NCBI GenBank assembly: GCA_943787175.1
Contig: CALSLK010000028.1
Span: 62,001 to 126,000 of the forward strand
DNA length: 64,000 nucleotides
Origin: an uncultured Alphaproteobacteria bacterium
GTDB lineage: Bacteria > Pseudomonadota > Alphaproteobacteria > SP197
Direction: 5' to 3'
Of the stretch, positions 34,954-46,605 are shown in pieces. Below the pieces are notes generated by a model. The model was not told where the DNA came from. It searched no databases and was given only the letters and a program-made list of their open reading frames with translations. The first letter of the stretch is position 1. Every line of letters begins with the position of its first letter. The translations under genes were made by a program, and so were the position numbers.

Positions 34954-35993
34954 GTGAGGAGCGGCTGGTGAGTGGCGAACCAGGCGGGGAAGATCTCGAA
35001 GGTTCCTTGCGGCCTCAGGTTCTGGGCGACTTCATCGGCCAGCGTCAGGTTTGTGAAAATCTCTCGGTCTTTGTCCAGGCAGCACGCTCGCGTGGCGAGG
35101 CACTGGACCATGTTCTGTTCCATGGCCCACCGGGCTTGGGCAAGACAACGCTGGCCCAGATCGTCTCGCGCGAACTGGGTGTGGGGTTCCGCAGCACGTC
35201 GGGCCCGATCATCGCGCGCGCAGGCGACCTGGCCGCGCTGCTTACCAATCTGGAAGATCGCGACGTCCTCTTCATTGACGAGATTCATCGCCTTAATCCT
35301 GCCGTGGAAGAGGTGTTGTATCCGGCCATGGAGGACTTTCAGCTCGATCTCATCATCGGCGAGGGACCGGCTGCGCGTTCGGTCAAGATCGACCTGCCCA
35401 GGTTCACGCTGGTTGGTGCAACGACCCGCTCTGGCCTGCTGACGACGCCACTGCGCGAACGCTTCGGCATTCCCCTGCGTCTCAATTTCTATAACGCTGC
35501 TGATCTGGCGATTGTCGTAGCGCGTGCCGCGCGCGTCATGAACATGAGCATGACCGATGACGGCGCTGCTGAGATTGCCCGTCGTGCACGGGGCACGCCC
35601 CGCGTTGCCGTACGGTTGCTGCGCCGCGTGCGTGACATGGCCCAGGTCGATGGTGCAACCACGGTCGATGCCAAGGTCGCTGATGCGGCGCTCAACCGGC
35701 TTGATGTCGATGCCAGCGGTCTCGATGCCATGGACCGCCGTTATTTGGCCTGTATTGCCGAGCATTATGCCGGCGGCCCGGTCGGCGTGGAGACGGTTGC
35801 GGCGGCCTTGAGCGAACATCGCGACGCGTTGGAGGATGTCATCGAACCATTTCTGATTCAGCAGGGCTATGTCCAGCGCACACCGCGTGGGCGCATGCTG
35901 ACGGCGGCGAGTTACCAGCATCTGGGCCTGAATGTGCCGCAGCGCGCAACGCCCCAGGTCGATCTGTTCGTCGCCGAGAACGGCGATGACTGA
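34950..35993 (+). CDS. ruvB: Holliday junction branch migration ATPase RuvB
   Basis: 347-residue AAA+ motor. Walker [12 protein letters not shown] near residue 60, Walker [11 protein letters not shown], sensor 1 [19 protein letters not shown], and a C-terminal winged helix ([11 protein letters not shown]). GTG start at 34950 overlapping the ruvA stop (GTGA). Its 3' end overlaps ybgC by eight bases. Confidence 0.96.
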   Translation: MSEERLVSGEPGGEDLEGSLRPQVLGDFIGQRQVCENLSVFVQAARSRGEALDHVLFHGPPGLGKTTLAQIVSRELGVGFRSTSGPIIARAGDLAALLTNLEDRDVLFIDEIHRLNPAVEEVLYPAMEDFQLDLIIGEGPAARSVKIDLPRFTLVGATTRSGLLTTPLRERFGIPLRLNFYNAADLAIVVARAARVMNMSMTDDGAAEIARRARGTPRVAVRLLRRVRDMAQVDGATTVDAKVADAALNRLDVDASGLDAMDRRYLACIAEHYAGGPVGVETVAAALSEHRDALEDVIEPFLIQQGYVQRTPRGRMLTAASYQHLGLNVPQRATPQVDLFVAENGDD

Positions 35994-36393
35994 TGGCATC
36001 CACCGTCTTCCCGTCCGCGTCTATTACGAAGACACCGATGCTGGCGGGATTGTCTATCACACCGCCTATCTGCGTTTCGCCGAACGTGGCCGCACCGAAT
36101 ACCTGCGCCAGGCCGGTTTCGATCACCGCAATCTGCGCCAGGAAACCGGCGGCGGATTTGTCGTGCGCCACATGGAAATCGACTACCGCAGTGCTGCCCG
36201 GCTTGATGACGAGCTCCTTGTTTCAACCCGTGTCACGGAAACTACGGGTGCCAGCGCGCGCATGGAACAGAACGTGATGCGCGGTTCCGATCTGCTTGTG
36301 ACCGTGGCGGTCCAGCTAGCCTTTCTGGGCGATGACGGCCGACCCAAACGTCTTCCTGACGCCGTGCGCCAGGCCTTTCTCGCCCTAACCTGA
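35986..36393 (+). CDS. ybgC: tol-pal system-associated acyl-CoA thioesterase
   Basis: 135-residue hot-dog-fold thioesterase. Signature [20 protein letters not shown] with the catalytic Asp, then [12 protein letters not shown]. YbgC hydrolyses short acyl-CoA or acts on phospholipid-linked acyl groups beside the Tol machine. Start ATG 35986 lies inside the end of ruvB, indicating coupled translation. Confidence 0.93.
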   Translation: MTDGIHRLPVRVYYEDTDAGGIVYHTAYLRFAERGRTEYLRQAGFDHRNLRQETGGGFVVRHMEIDYRSAARLDDELLVSTRVTETTGASARMEQNVMRGSDLLVTVAVQLAFLGDDGRPKRLPDAVRQAFLALT

Positions 36394-36411
36394 GCTTAAT
36401 AGGAGATCCCC

Positions 36412-37134
36412 TTGGAAGTTGCTGCTCTCGCCGGTTCCGCACCGGACGCCGGCCTGTCGATCTGGAGCCTGTTCTGGCGGGCCGATATCATCGTCAAACT
36501 GGTCATGATGATGCTTCTTGCCGCTTCGCTGTGGAGCTGGGCGATCATCTTCGACAAGTCCCTGCGGTTGCGCAGCCTGCGCAACCAGGCGGCGGATTTT
36601 GAGGAATCATTCTGGTCGGGTGGATCGCTCGAAGATCTCTATGACCGGATCGGAAGGGATCCCGGCCATCCCATGGCGGCCGTGTTTGCCGCTGCCATGG
36701 AAGAGCTCAGACGCGCCATGCAACGCCAGGACATCATTGCCGATGACCGCTTGCGCGCTGGTGTGCAGCAACGCATCAACCAGGCCATGCAGGTCACGGT
36801 CGATCGCGAGATGGACCGGCTTGAGCGTTACATGGGTTTCCTGGCGACCGTGGGTTCGACTGCACCGTTTGTGGGGCTGTTCGGCACGGTCTGGGGCATC
36901 ATGAACGCCTTTACCGCCATCGCGGTTTCCAAGGATACCTCGCTCACCGTCGTTGCGCCGGGTATTGCCGAAGCCTTGTTTGCCACAGCACTTGGTCTGC
37001 TTGCGGCCATTCCGGCGGTTGTTGCCTATAACAAGCTCTCCACGGATCTTGACCGTTACGGCAGCCGCCTTGAGACCTTTGCGGCCGAGTTCCACTCGCT
37101 GCTTTCGCGTCAGCTCGACGAGAAGGGTACCTGA
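36412..37134 (+). CDS. tolQ: Tol-Pal system protein TolQ
   Basis: 240-residue inner-membrane stator of the proton-driven TolQRA motor. Three hydrophobic segments: near residues 22-44, and the pair around FLATVGSTAPFVGLFGTVWGIMNAF (140-165) and APGIAEALFATALGLLAAIPAVVAYN (180-205), the MotA/TolQ/ExbB signature. TTG start at 36412 with AGGAG six bases upstream. TGATG overlap with tolR. Confidence 0.95.
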   Translation: MEVAALAGSAPDAGLSIWSLFWRADIIVKLVMMMLLAASLWSWAIIFDKSLRLRSLRNQAADFEESFWSGGSLEDLYDRIGRDPGHPMAAVFAAAMEELRRAMQRQDIIADDRLRAGVQQRINQAMQVTVDREMDRLERYMGFLATVGSTAPFVGLFGTVWGIMNAFTAIAVSKDTSLTVVAPGIAEALFATALGLLAAIPAVVAYNKLSTDLDRYGSRLETFAAEFHSLLSRQLDEKGT

Positions 37135-37592
37135 TGAGCGTCCAGTTCACTGCTGGAGGCGGGGGCGGCTATCGCAGTGCGCGTGCGCGCCGCCGCCGGC
37201 CACCCATGAGCGAGATCAACGTCACACCGTTTGTCGATGTGATGCTGGTGCTGCTCATCGTCTTCATGATTGCCGCACCGCTCCTGACCGTCGGCGTGGA
37301 GATCGATCTGCCCGATGCCGATGTCGGTGAGATCGCAGGCCAGGACGAACCGCTTGAGGTCACGGTCCAGGCCGATGGCAGTCTCTATCTCATGGAAACG
37401 CCCATTGAATTGCACGAACTTGGCCCTCGTCTGGTCGCAATTTCCAACAACAATCCGGATGTCCGCGTGTTTGTCCGCGGTGACCGGGGTGTTGCGTATG
37501 GAGAGGTCATGGCTGTGATGGGTGCCTTGAACGAAGCCGGCTTCACGCATCTTGCGCTTGAAGCCGAACGTCCGACCGAGGTTGTGGAGTAA
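37134..37592 (+). CDS. tolR: Tol-Pal system protein TolR
   Basis: 152-residue ExbD/TolR protein. One membrane segment after MSEINVTPFVDVMLVLLIVF, whose Asp in PFVDVML is the proton-conducting residue. The periplasmic domain follows (GVEIDLPDAD ... GDRGVAYGEVMAVMGAL). Six bases before tolA. Confidence 0.95.
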   Translation: MSVQFTAGGGGGYRSARARRRRPPMSEINVTPFVDVMLVLLIVFMIAAPLLTVGVEIDLPDADVGEIAGQDEPLEVTVQADGSLYLMETPIELHELGPRLVAISNNNPDVRVFVRGDRGVAYGEVMAVMGALNEAGFTHLALEAERPTEVVE

Positions 37593-37598
37593 GCCGGC

Positions 37599-38540
37599 AT
37601 GTCGCCGACCGGGTTTACCATCTCTGCCGTGATGCATGCCGGGCTGCTGGTGTTTGCCATCCTTGGTCTGCCGCATCTGTGGAATGACCTGCCCGAACCG
37701 GTGGAGTCCGTGACCGTCGATATTCTGGTGCTGGCCGATGAAGCCGGTGCCCCGGCGCCCGAGCCTGAGCCTGTGGAAGAAGTCGAAGACGTTGTCGTGC
37801 CTGAGCCGGAGCCCGAACCGGAGCCGGAAATCGTCAGCCTGGAAATTCCAGAGATCGAGCCGCTGCCCGAACTGGAACCGCTTCCCGAAATCGAGGATCT
37901 CCCGGAACTTGAATTGCCAGAGCCGGTGGAATTGCAGGAGCCTGAACCACTTCCCGATCTGGAGCCCTTGCCGGAACCCGAGATTGCCGAACCAGAGCCC
38001 GAACCGGAACCAGAGCCCGTGATTGCGGCTGCGCCGGTGCCGGTCGAAAAGCCTGAGGCGCCGCCCAAGCCTGAGCCGGAATTTGCCGATATGATGGAAA
38101 GTCTGCTGGTTGATCGCGCCGCCGAAGAGCCAACCCCTCAAACCGAGGCTGAAGCCGAGGCTTCATTTGAGGACATGATGGCGTCGTTCAGCGAGAACGC
38201 GAATGCGCCGGTGGCTGATGAAGAGACCGCCACGATTGCCTCGCTGGTTGCCCAGCAGATCGCCAAGCGCTGGAACATCCTGGGTGGTGCTGCCGAGGCC
38301 GAGGGCCTGATCGTCACCATAGACGTTGCCCTGTCGACCGATGGCCGGGTGCTGGAAGCAACGGTGATCGAGGTGACGGGTGCTGCCAACGAAACACTTC
38401 AGAAAGCCGCGAGAGACTCTGCTTTGCGCGCTGTTCTCTATTTTCAGGATCGTCCGTTCCTGAATCTTCCGCTGGACCGCTATGATGTCTGGCGTCACAT
38501 GATCATCAAATTCGACCCCCGACAGATGTTGAGGACTTGA
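37599..38540 (+). CDS. tolA: TolA-like protein with acidic Pro/Glu-rich linker
   Basis: 313 residues. One N-terminal membrane segment (residues 5-25), then about 120 residues dominated by Pro and Glu (repeated [15 protein letters not shown]), and a C-terminal TonB/TolA-like domain ([19 protein letters not shown], then [21 protein letters not shown]). Classic enterobacterial TolA has an Ala/Lys/Glu helical rod; this linker should be extended and strongly acidic. It bridges TolQR to TolB/Pal across the periplasm. The repeat also explains several spurious frames here. Confidence 0.88.
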   Translation: MSPTGFTISAVMHAGLLVFAILGLPHLWNDLPEPVESVTVDILVLADEAGAPAPEPEPVEEVEDVVVPEPEPEPEPEIVSLEIPEIEPLPELEPLPEIEDLPELELPEPVELQEPEPLPDLEPLPEPEIAEPEPEPEPEPVIAAAPVPVEKPEAPPKPEPEFADMMESLLVDRAAEEPTPQTEAEAEASFEDMMASFSENANAPVADEETATIASLVAQQIAKRWNILGGAAEAEGLIVTIDVALSTDGRVLEATVIEVTGAANETLQKAARDSALRAVLYFQDRPFLNLPLDRYDVWRHMIIKFDPRQMLRT

Positions 38541-38545
38541 GAGCC

Positions 38546-39874
38546 ATGAAATCAATCCACCGGATCTACTGCCTGATTACAGCACTTGTTCTTGTCGTCG
38601 GCGTAGGGTTTTCCCAGGACGCCAGGGCGCAACTGGTCGTCGATGTCGTATCAGGTCAGAATGACCCGCTGCCCATCGCTGTCACCGATTTCGTGGGATC
38701 AGAAACGGACGCAACCATCGGTGCCAACATTGCCGAGGTAGTGGCGGCTGACCTGGAGCGCTCGGGCCTGTTTGATCCGATCAACCGTGCGGCTTTCATC
38801 CAGTCGGCTGCCGACATTGGGCTGTTCCCGCGCTTTGGTGACTGGCGCACGATCAATGCACAGGCATTGGTGACCGGTCTTGTCGAGCGCGAGGCCGATG
38901 GCAGGCTCAAGGTCAGCTTCCGCCTGTGGGATACCTTCTCTGAAGAACAGGTTGATGGGTTCGTCTATACCGGTGGTGAAGACATCTGGCGGCGCATCGC
39001 TCACAAGATTGCCGATGCCATCTATGAGCGCCTGACCGGTGAGGGCGGCTATTTCGACAGCCGCATCGTCTATATCGCCGAAAGCGGTACTGCCAGCGCG
39101 CGCGTCAAGCGCCTTGCCATCATGGATCAGGACGGCGCCAACCATCAGTTCCTGACCGATGGCGAACATCTGGTGCTTACGCCGCGTTTCTCGCCGACCA
39201 GCCAGGAAATTACGTTCATGGCGTATTTCAACAACAAGCCGCGTGTCTATCTGCTCGATATCGATACCGGCAGGCGTGAAGTGCTGGGCGACTTCCCGGG
39301 CATGACCTTTGCACCGCGCTTCTCGCCCGATGGCCGCAAGGTCATTATGTCGCTGTCTGTGGACGGCAATACCGACATCTATGTCATGGATCTGCCCACG
39401 CGGAGCATCGTGCAGCTGACATCCGATGGGGCGATCGACACATCGCCGTCCTACTCGCCTGATGGAAACTTTGTCACCTTCAGCTCGGATCGCGGTGGCA
39501 AGCAGCAAATCTATGTCATGCGTTCGAATGGCACGGATGCGCAGCGCATCACGTTCAACGAGGGAACCTACTCCACTCCGGTCTGGTCTCCGCGCGGTGA
39601 CCTCATCGCCTTCACCAAACAGCATCAGGGCACGTTTTACATCGGGGTCATGAATACCGATGGCTCGGGTGAGCGTCTGATTGCCGAAGGTTACCTTGCT
39701 GAGGGCCCAACCTGGGCGCCAAATGGCCGTGTCATCATGTTTTACCGTGAGACGCCTGTGGGAACGCAGAATTTGGCTCAGCTTTACACAATCGACCTGA
39801 CGGGATTCAACGAACGCCTTGTTCCAACCCCGCTGGATGGCTCTGATCCTGCCTGGTCTCCCTTGATTCCCTAG
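38546..39874 (+). CDS. tolB: Tol-Pal system beta-propeller protein TolB
   Basis: 442-residue periplasmic protein with a signal peptide (cleavage probably after ARA near residue 28). An alpha/beta domain is followed by a six-bladed propeller seen as repeated FSPDG/YSPDG motifs ([38 protein letters not shown]). It links TolA to Pal. ATG 38546 preferred over TTG 38537. About 145 bases separate it from pal, containing GAGAG/CTCTC arms but no clear terminator. Confidence 0.95.
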   Translation: MKSIHRIYCLITALVLVVGVGFSQDARAQLVVDVVSGQNDPLPIAVTDFVGSETDATIGANIAEVVAADLERSGLFDPINRAAFIQSAADIGLFPRFGDWRTINAQALVTGLVEREADGRLKVSFRLWDTFSEEQVDGFVYTGGEDIWRRIAHKIADAIYERLTGEGGYFDSRIVYIAESGTASARVKRLAIMDQDGANHQFLTDGEHLVLTPRFSPTSQEITFMAYFNNKPRVYLLDIDTGRREVLGDFPGMTFAPRFSPDGRKVIMSLSVDGNTDIYVMDLPTRSIVQLTSDGAIDTSPSYSPDGNFVTFSSDRGGKQQIYVMRSNGTDAQRITFNEGTYSTPVWSPRGDLIAFTKQHQGTFYIGVMNTDGSGERLIAEGYLAEGPTWAPNGRVIMFYRETPVGTQNLAQLYTIDLTGFNERLVPTPLDGSDPAWSPLIP

Positions 39875-40018
39875 TTTTGCGTCACTATAGTTCAGCCCGA
39901 GTTTCGCAAGGCCGAGTGGGGCGCTGCGCCAGCTTTTATCAATCCAGGAGAGACCGGTTTTCTCTCATGGTTCATTTTTCGGCATTTTGGCCGTTCACAC
40001 TAGAGGGAAACGTTTTCC

Positions 40019-40510
40019 ATGCGCTTCAAACTGCTTAGCATTTTCGCCGCCGCTGTGCTTGTCGCCGCGTGCGAATCCACTCCTGATGCGACCGATGGCA
40101 GCGCCGGAGACGGCGATGTGATGGTCGAGGAGATCATTGTCGAAGAGATCAATCCCTTGAGCACCCAGTATGTCCGGGAAGTTCTGGGTGACCACGTTCT
40201 CTTTGGCCTCAACAGCTCGGTCATCAATGCTCAGGCGCAGGGCACGATCAAGCGTTGGGCTGAATGGATGAACGCATATGGCCAGATCGTTGTGATCATC
40301 GAAGGTCATGCTGATGAGCGCGGCACGCGTGAGTACAACCTTGCGCTGGGTGAACGTCGCGCCACGGCCGTCAAGAACTTCATGATTTCCATGGGTGTTG
40401 ACGCCAGCCGTATCGCCACGATCAGCTTTGGCAAGGAACGTCCTATTGTTGAAGGACACACCGAGGCTGCCTGGGCACAGAACCGCCGCGGCGTCCTGGT
40501 GCTTGGCTAA
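40019..40510 (+). CDS. pal: peptidoglycan-associated lipoprotein Pal (copy 1)
   Basis: 163-residue outer-membrane lipoprotein. Lipobox LVAAC places the lipidated Cys near residue 18. The OmpA-like domain has HADERGTREYNLALGERRA, carrying the Asp and Arg that hold meso-diaminopimelate of peptidoglycan. This copy has the canonical position after tolB. An Ala replaces the usual Thr/Cys in GHADER, a minor change. Confidence 0.93.
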   Translation: MRFKLLSIFAAAVLVAACESTPDATDGSAGDGDVMVEEIIVEEINPLSTQYVREVLGDHVLFGLNSSVINAQAQGTIKRWAEWMNAYGQIVVIIEGHADERGTREYNLALGERRATAVKNFMISMGVDASRIATISFGKERPIVEGHTEAAWAQNRRGVLVLG

Positions 40511-40540
40511 TCTGATACGACGTTGATAGAAGAAATGCCG

Positions 40541-40588
40541 CGGGCCGTTCCGCAGTCCGATACCTTATCGGGATTGCGGGGCGGCCCG
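40541..40588 (+). terminator. long imperfect hairpin after pal
   Basis: Paired blocks CGGGCC/GGCCCG, CCGCA/TGCGG and CCGATA/TATCGG build a long stem with a three-base loop, followed by TTGCTGTTT. Likely terminator or 3' stabiliser partly separating pal from cpoB. Confidence 0.6.
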
Positions 40589-40786
40589 TTGCTGTTTGTG
40601 ATGGGCCGACGCTGATCGCGATGGCGCGAAGCCAAAATGTGGTCTCCCGTCACCATGCGCATCAGCTTTATGTAGTTGAGCCACCTGGCTGCCCGATTTT
40701 TGCCGTGGTTTGCGTTCAGCGTACGGATTCCGGTGCTGCTGCGTGCCAAGAAGTGTTTCAGGTTGCCATTCAGGGACGATGACGTG

Positions 40787-41650
40787 ATGAAAAAACTGTT
40801 GGTTGGAATTACGGCCCTGGCCATGTTTGCCCTGACCGCGCCGGTCGTGGCCCAGACCGCCGACGTGCAATCCCTGTCGCGCGAACTCGAGCGGTTGCGC
40901 AACGATCTCGTTGACCTGCAGCGTTTCGTTTATGCCGGCGAGGGAGAGGTGGTCGTGGTTCCTTCAGCCGGTACCAGTGCGGATTCTGCTGCCGTTCAAC
41001 TGGGTATCCAGCAGCTGGAAGAAAAACTCCGTCTGCTCACCGGACGCGTTGAGGATCTTGAGTACCAGCAACGCCAGTTGAACACGCGCATGGATACGCT
41101 GGTTGCCGATATGGAAGGCCGGCTTGCCGCTGGTGTTCCCTTGGCAGCAGCCACCACAAATGAAGATATCATCTTGCCGGCAGATGGTGGTTTGACAGAT
41201 GACGACCTGACCGCTGGCGTCGTACCCGAAGCCGGAGGCACAGCAACGACTCTTCTGCCGCCTGGCAACGAAATGGATCAGTACAATTTCGCCTTCTCGC
41301 TGTTGCGCAAGGCTGACTATGAGGGCGCCGAAATTGCCTTCAACGAGTTCATCACGGTCTATCCAGACAGCGAGTTGAACGGCAATGCCTATTATTGGCT
41401 CGGCTCTACCCATTTTGTCCGTGATGATTTCCAGAACGCGGCGATTGCTTTCCTGAAGGGTTATCAGTTCGACGCGACAGGCCCCAAGGCTGCAGATAAT
41501 CTTCTCAAGCTTGGTGTTACGCTTTCGCGTCTGGGAAAGAATGCCGAGGCCTGCGCGACCTTTGGCGAGCTTGAGAACAAGTTTCCTGAGGCAGCACAGA
41601 CCTTACTGGATGAAGCTGCCGACGAAGCTGCCGCGGCTGGTTGCGGATAG
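40787..41650 (+). CDS. cpoB: cell division coordinator CpoB (YbgF)
   Basis: 287 residues with a signal peptide (MKKLLVGITALAMFALTAPVVAQT), a trimerising coiled coil (residues 25-120, e.g. LEEKLRLLTGRVEDLEYQQ), and a C-terminal TPR domain beginning MDQYNFAFSLLRKADYEGAE with YYWLGSTHFVRDDF. CpoB links peptidoglycan synthesis to Tol-driven outer-membrane constriction. The 276 bases upstream hold the pal hairpin and no convincing ORF. Confidence 0.9.
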   Translation: MKKLLVGITALAMFALTAPVVAQTADVQSLSRELERLRNDLVDLQRFVYAGEGEVVVVPSAGTSADSAAVQLGIQQLEEKLRLLTGRVEDLEYQQRQLNTRMDTLVADMEGRLAAGVPLAAATTNEDIILPADGGLTDDDLTAGVVPEAGGTATTLLPPGNEMDQYNFAFSLLRKADYEGAEIAFNEFITVYPDSELNGNAYYWLGSTHFVRDDFQNAAIAFLKGYQFDATGPKAADNLLKLGVTLSRLGKNAEACATFGELENKFPEAAQTLLDEAADEAAAAGCG

Positions 41651-41780
41651 GTCCTGCCTGCGTGACACACGCTCCCTTGGGGAGTTGAAGCCTTCGTCGC
41701 ATTCTCTGGAAAGCCGCATAGGCCATGGTGCTGGTGAAAAATGCGGGCTAGTCTCGGGCACCAAAGCTCCGAGGGCCCAG

Positions 41781-42272
41781 ATGAATCTCCGTATCGGTTT
41801 CCTGCTCGCCACGATGCTTCTGCTTGCAGCTTGCGCTAATCCGTCGGTGCAGGAGGACGCCAAAGTCGTCTACAGCACCGATGCTGGCGAGGGCGATATC
41901 CTGATCATTGAAGCCGCGCCTGAATCCCTGGCGGATCTGGTGGGGGGCGATACCGTCGTTCACTTTGCCTTTGACAGTTCTGCGATCTCGAGTGAAGCGC
42001 GCGCAATCATCGGACATTGGGCCGACGGCCTGCTTGCTCATCCCGACCTTGTTGTCATCGTCGAGGGCCATTGTGACGAACGTGGTACCCGTGAATACAA
42101 TCTGGCCCTGGGCGAGCGTCGCGCCAACGCGATTCGCGATGTCATCGTAGCGTTGGGCGTTGATCCCGCGCGTGTCGGAACCATAAGCTTCGGCAAGGAG
42201 CGCCCGGCGGTGGCCGGCCATGATGCCCAGGCCTGGGCAGCCAATCGCAGAGGCGTTCTGGTCGAGGGCTGA
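41781..42272 (+). CDS. Pal-like OmpA-family lipoprotein (copy 2)
   Basis: 163-residue lipoprotein. Lipobox MLLLAAC, then an acidic spacer and an OmpA-like domain with HCDERGTREYNLALGERRANAIR. Peptidoglycan-binding residues match copy 1. It lies beyond cpoB, outside the normal tol-pal order. The spacer (VVYSTDAGEGDILIIEAAPESL) differs from the others, so it is an old duplicate or a specialised form, not a recent repeat. Confidence 0.88.
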   Translation: MNLRIGFLLATMLLLAACANPSVQEDAKVVYSTDAGEGDILIIEAAPESLADLVGGDTVVHFAFDSSAISSEARAIIGHWADGLLAHPDLVVIVEGHCDERGTREYNLALGERRANAIRDVIVALGVDPARVGTISFGKERPAVAGHDAQAWAANRRGVLVEG

Positions 42273-42388
42273 AGCAGGTATTAATCGCTTCTGTTCAAGG
42301 CAAATCGGGTCTGAATCAGATCGCTTTCCGTCCGTTGTAAACGTGTGACGATGCTCTTGATTTATCAGGCAGAGCTGACCCACAGGGG

Positions 42389-42415
42389 TTTTGGACCCAT
42401 CTCATGGGTCCAAAA
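42389..42415. repeat. 12-bp perfect palindrome between pal copies
   Basis: Arms TTTTGGACCCAT and ATGGGTCCAAAA around CTC. A-rich rather than T-rich on the downstream side of the plus strand, so not a standard terminator for copy 2. Confidence 0.5.
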
Positions 42416-42570
42416 AATGGTGCTCCACTCTAATCTTCACATTTCTGCCCGTTTTCCGCCGCGCTTTTGCTTCCCTGCGCGGTGACGCTGCCTTGTCGGA
42501 TCGTTCTGGGTCGGGTCGGGAGAGGACCTCCATCGGGGACACCGAAGCAACGTCCAAACCGGGGGATCCC

Positions 42571-43104
42571 ATGAAGAACAAGGTTTTTGCAATTGTAGCC
42601 GCAGGCCTGCTTGTTACAGCCTGTCAGACAACAACAGACAGTACAGGCAATGTAGATGGTGATGGCAGCTCGCTCACCAACAGTGACCTTGAGATTCTGG
42701 GTCAGCCGACGGGTTCGATTGATGCAGCAGCGCTGAACGGTGCTCCTCAGCCCACCCTGACATACCTTACCCAAACCTACGGCGACCGGGTGCTGTTCAA
42801 CTATGACAGCACAACCCTGACGCCGCAGGGCCAGCAGATCGTCAAGGGCTGGAGCGACTGGATGCTCCAGTTTCCCGATCTGGCGGTGCGCATCGAAGGC
42901 CATTGTGATGAGCGTGGCACGCGTGAATACAATCTTGCGCTGGGTGACAAGCGAGCCAACACCATCCGCAATCTGATGATCGCCTATGGCATTGATCCTT
43001 CCAGGATCGACATTGTGAGTTTTGGCAAGGAACGCCCGGTGATCGCCGGACACACGGAAGAATCATGGGCCGAAAACCGCCGTGGTGTGCTGACGATCAT
43101 CTAG
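42571..43104 (+). CDS. Pal-like OmpA-family lipoprotein (copy 3)
   Basis: 177-residue lipoprotein. MKNKVFAIVAAGLLVTAC gives lipidation near residue 18. A longer Gly/Ser/Asp spacer of about 55 residues precedes the OmpA-like domain (YGDRVLFNYDSTTLTPQ, HCDERGTREYNLALGDKRA). GGGGGATCCC precedes the ATG. The roughly 300 bases upstream contain the palindrome at 42.4 kb and probably a separate promoter. Thus the locus encodes three peptidoglycan-binding lipoproteins with different tether lengths. Confidence 0.88.
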   Translation: MKNKVFAIVAAGLLVTACQTTTDSTGNVDGDGSSLTNSDLEILGQPTGSIDAAALNGAPQPTLTYLTQTYGDRVLFNYDSTTLTPQGQQIVKGWSDWMLQFPDLAVRIEGHCDERGTREYNLALGDKRANTIRNLMIAYGIDPSRIDIVSFGKERPVIAGHTEESWAENRRGVLTII

Positions 43105-43185
43105 AGGTCAGTGGTAGCTTCCAGGTAGGTTTCTTGGCTCGCAAGCTGGTGTGCTACGCTTGGGTCAACGCGATTCCACAAGGAA

Positions 43186-44535
43186 ATGCTGCAAGCCGTG
43201 ACAAACACCGCCACAGCCTGGATGCCGCAATCGGACGTTGTTTCGACCGATCAGCCATCGTTGACTGCTGTGCAGTTTGACCGGCTGATGCAGGCACTGG
43301 GACCCTATGAGCGGGCTCCCGTTCTGGGCGTTGGCGTTTCTGGTGGTGCCGACAGCACAGCCCTGGCGCTTCTTGCTCATGAATGGGCGGTTGAGCGCGG
43401 CGGCAGGGTGCATGCCCTGATTGTTGATCATGGGCTGCGTCCTGAATCTGCCAGTGAAGCCGATCATGTCGCAGCGATCTGTGCCGGCTGGGGCATGACT
43501 GCGGATGTACTTACCTGGCATGGCCATGTGCCGGCGACAGGAATTGAGGAGGCGGCCAGGGTGCTGCGCCATCAGCTGCTGGATGAGGCGTGCCGTGAAC
43601 ACGGGCTTATGCACCTGTTGCTGGCGCATCACGGCAACGACCAGGCAGAAACCGCAGACATGCGCCGGACCATGGGCAGCGGCCCTCTGGGACTTGCCGG
43701 CATGTCTGCCTGTGTCGAGCGGCCGCATTACCGTCTGTTACGTCCGCTTCTCTCGGTTTCCAGGGCACAGCTTGAAGCAACCCTGCGCGCGCGCGGGATC
43801 GGTTGGACCGATGATCCCATGAACCATGATCTGACCTTTGCCAGGGCAAGGCTGCGTCGTGATGGTGCGCTGCCTTACGACCCGGCTGTGGGACAGAACC
43901 GCACGGCAATCGAACAGGAACTGGTTGAGTCCCTGCCGCGCATTGTGACGCTGGATTCCCTGGGCCGGGCGCAACTCGACCGGGCCGGGCTTTCCCGTCT
44001 GGGGCGCCCTCTTGCGTGCCTTGCGGTTTCGCGCATTGCCCAGGCCGTTGGTGGGCTGGATTACCCGCCCAGGATGTCCCGCCTGGAAACGCTGCTCTCT
44101 AAACTGACGGCGCCAGGACCTGTTCGTGCAACGCTGGGCCGGTGCCTCTGGCGTGGTGACACGCTCGTGACGATCTTGCGGGAACACCGGAACCTGCCGT
44201 TTCAGGACGTGCAGGGTGGCAGAGCCGAGTTGCTTTGGGATGGCCGCTTCCGCCTGAAACTGCCAGCTGGGCCATGGTCGGTTGGACCGGTTTCGATGAC
44301 ACAATGGCGTGACCTTGCTGCGCAATCGGGGCAAACCGCTCCCGCAGGCGTAAAAAACCAGGAACTTGGCGCTCTTCCGGCGGTTTATGACCTTGAAGGC
44401 ATGGTGGCGGTACCCCACCTTGGATATGCAAGCAGTGCTCGTTTGATGGCGTGCACGGCGCGGTTTGCGCCAAGGCAACCGTTGGTACCGGCAAAGTTCG
44501 TCGGGGCTGGCGCGATGGAAGATGACAGGCGATAA
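43186..44535 (+). CDS. tilS: tRNA(Ile)-lysidine synthase
   Basis: 449 residues. TilS attaches lysine to C34 of tRNA-Ile(CAU), needed to read AUA. PP-loop GVGVSGGADSTALALLAHE near residue 50, followed by VDHGLRPES and LLAHHGNDQAET. The start is uncertain: ATG 43186 follows AAGGA too closely, and GTG 43198 is an alternative. It directly precedes ftsH, the common tilS-ftsH order downstream of tol-pal. Confidence 0.92.
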   Translation: MLQAVTNTATAWMPQSDVVSTDQPSLTAVQFDRLMQALGPYERAPVLGVGVSGGADSTALALLAHEWAVERGGRVHALIVDHGLRPESASEADHVAAICAGWGMTADVLTWHGHVPATGIEEAARVLRHQLLDEACREHGLMHLLLAHHGNDQAETADMRRTMGSGPLGLAGMSACVERPHYRLLRPLLSVSRAQLEATLRARGIGWTDDPMNHDLTFARARLRRDGALPYDPAVGQNRTAIEQELVESLPRIVTLDSLGRAQLDRAGLSRLGRPLACLAVSRIAQAVGGLDYPPRMSRLETLLSKLTAPGPVRATLGRCLWRGDTLVTILREHRNLPFQDVQGGRAELLWDGRFRLKLPAGPWSVGPVSMTQWRDLAAQSGQTAPAGVKNQELGALPAVYDLEGMVAVPHLGYASSARLMACTARFAPRQPLVPAKFVGAGAMEDDRR

Positions 44536-44558
44536 TGGCTCACGGGAGCCCGGCCAGG

Positions 44559-44576
44559 GCGTGTTACGAGACACGC
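44559..44576 (+). terminator. weak hairpin between tilS and ftsH
   Basis: Arms GCGTGT and ACACGC with a six-base loop, followed by TTTG. May reduce read-through. Confidence 0.35.
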
Positions 44577-44677
44577 TTTGGAGTTCGGTCTCTGATTTAT
44601 TGAATATGAGCAGGTTTCACGCTTCAGATTGATGCAATCGGTTGCAGACCTGCTCTAGCCGGGAAACGAGGCAGCTT

Positions 44678-46601
<1,924 letters not shown>

Positions 46602-46605
<4 letters not shown>

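Noticed and set aside
37385-38068. Ser/Gly-repeat ORF antisense to tolA
   Set aside because: Low-complexity shadow of the Pro/Glu repeat; no ribosome site or family.
37110-38141. 343-residue minus-strand ORF over tolR and tolA
   Set aside because: Mirror frame of the GC-rich coding strand; aromatic/Arg-rich composition with no homology.
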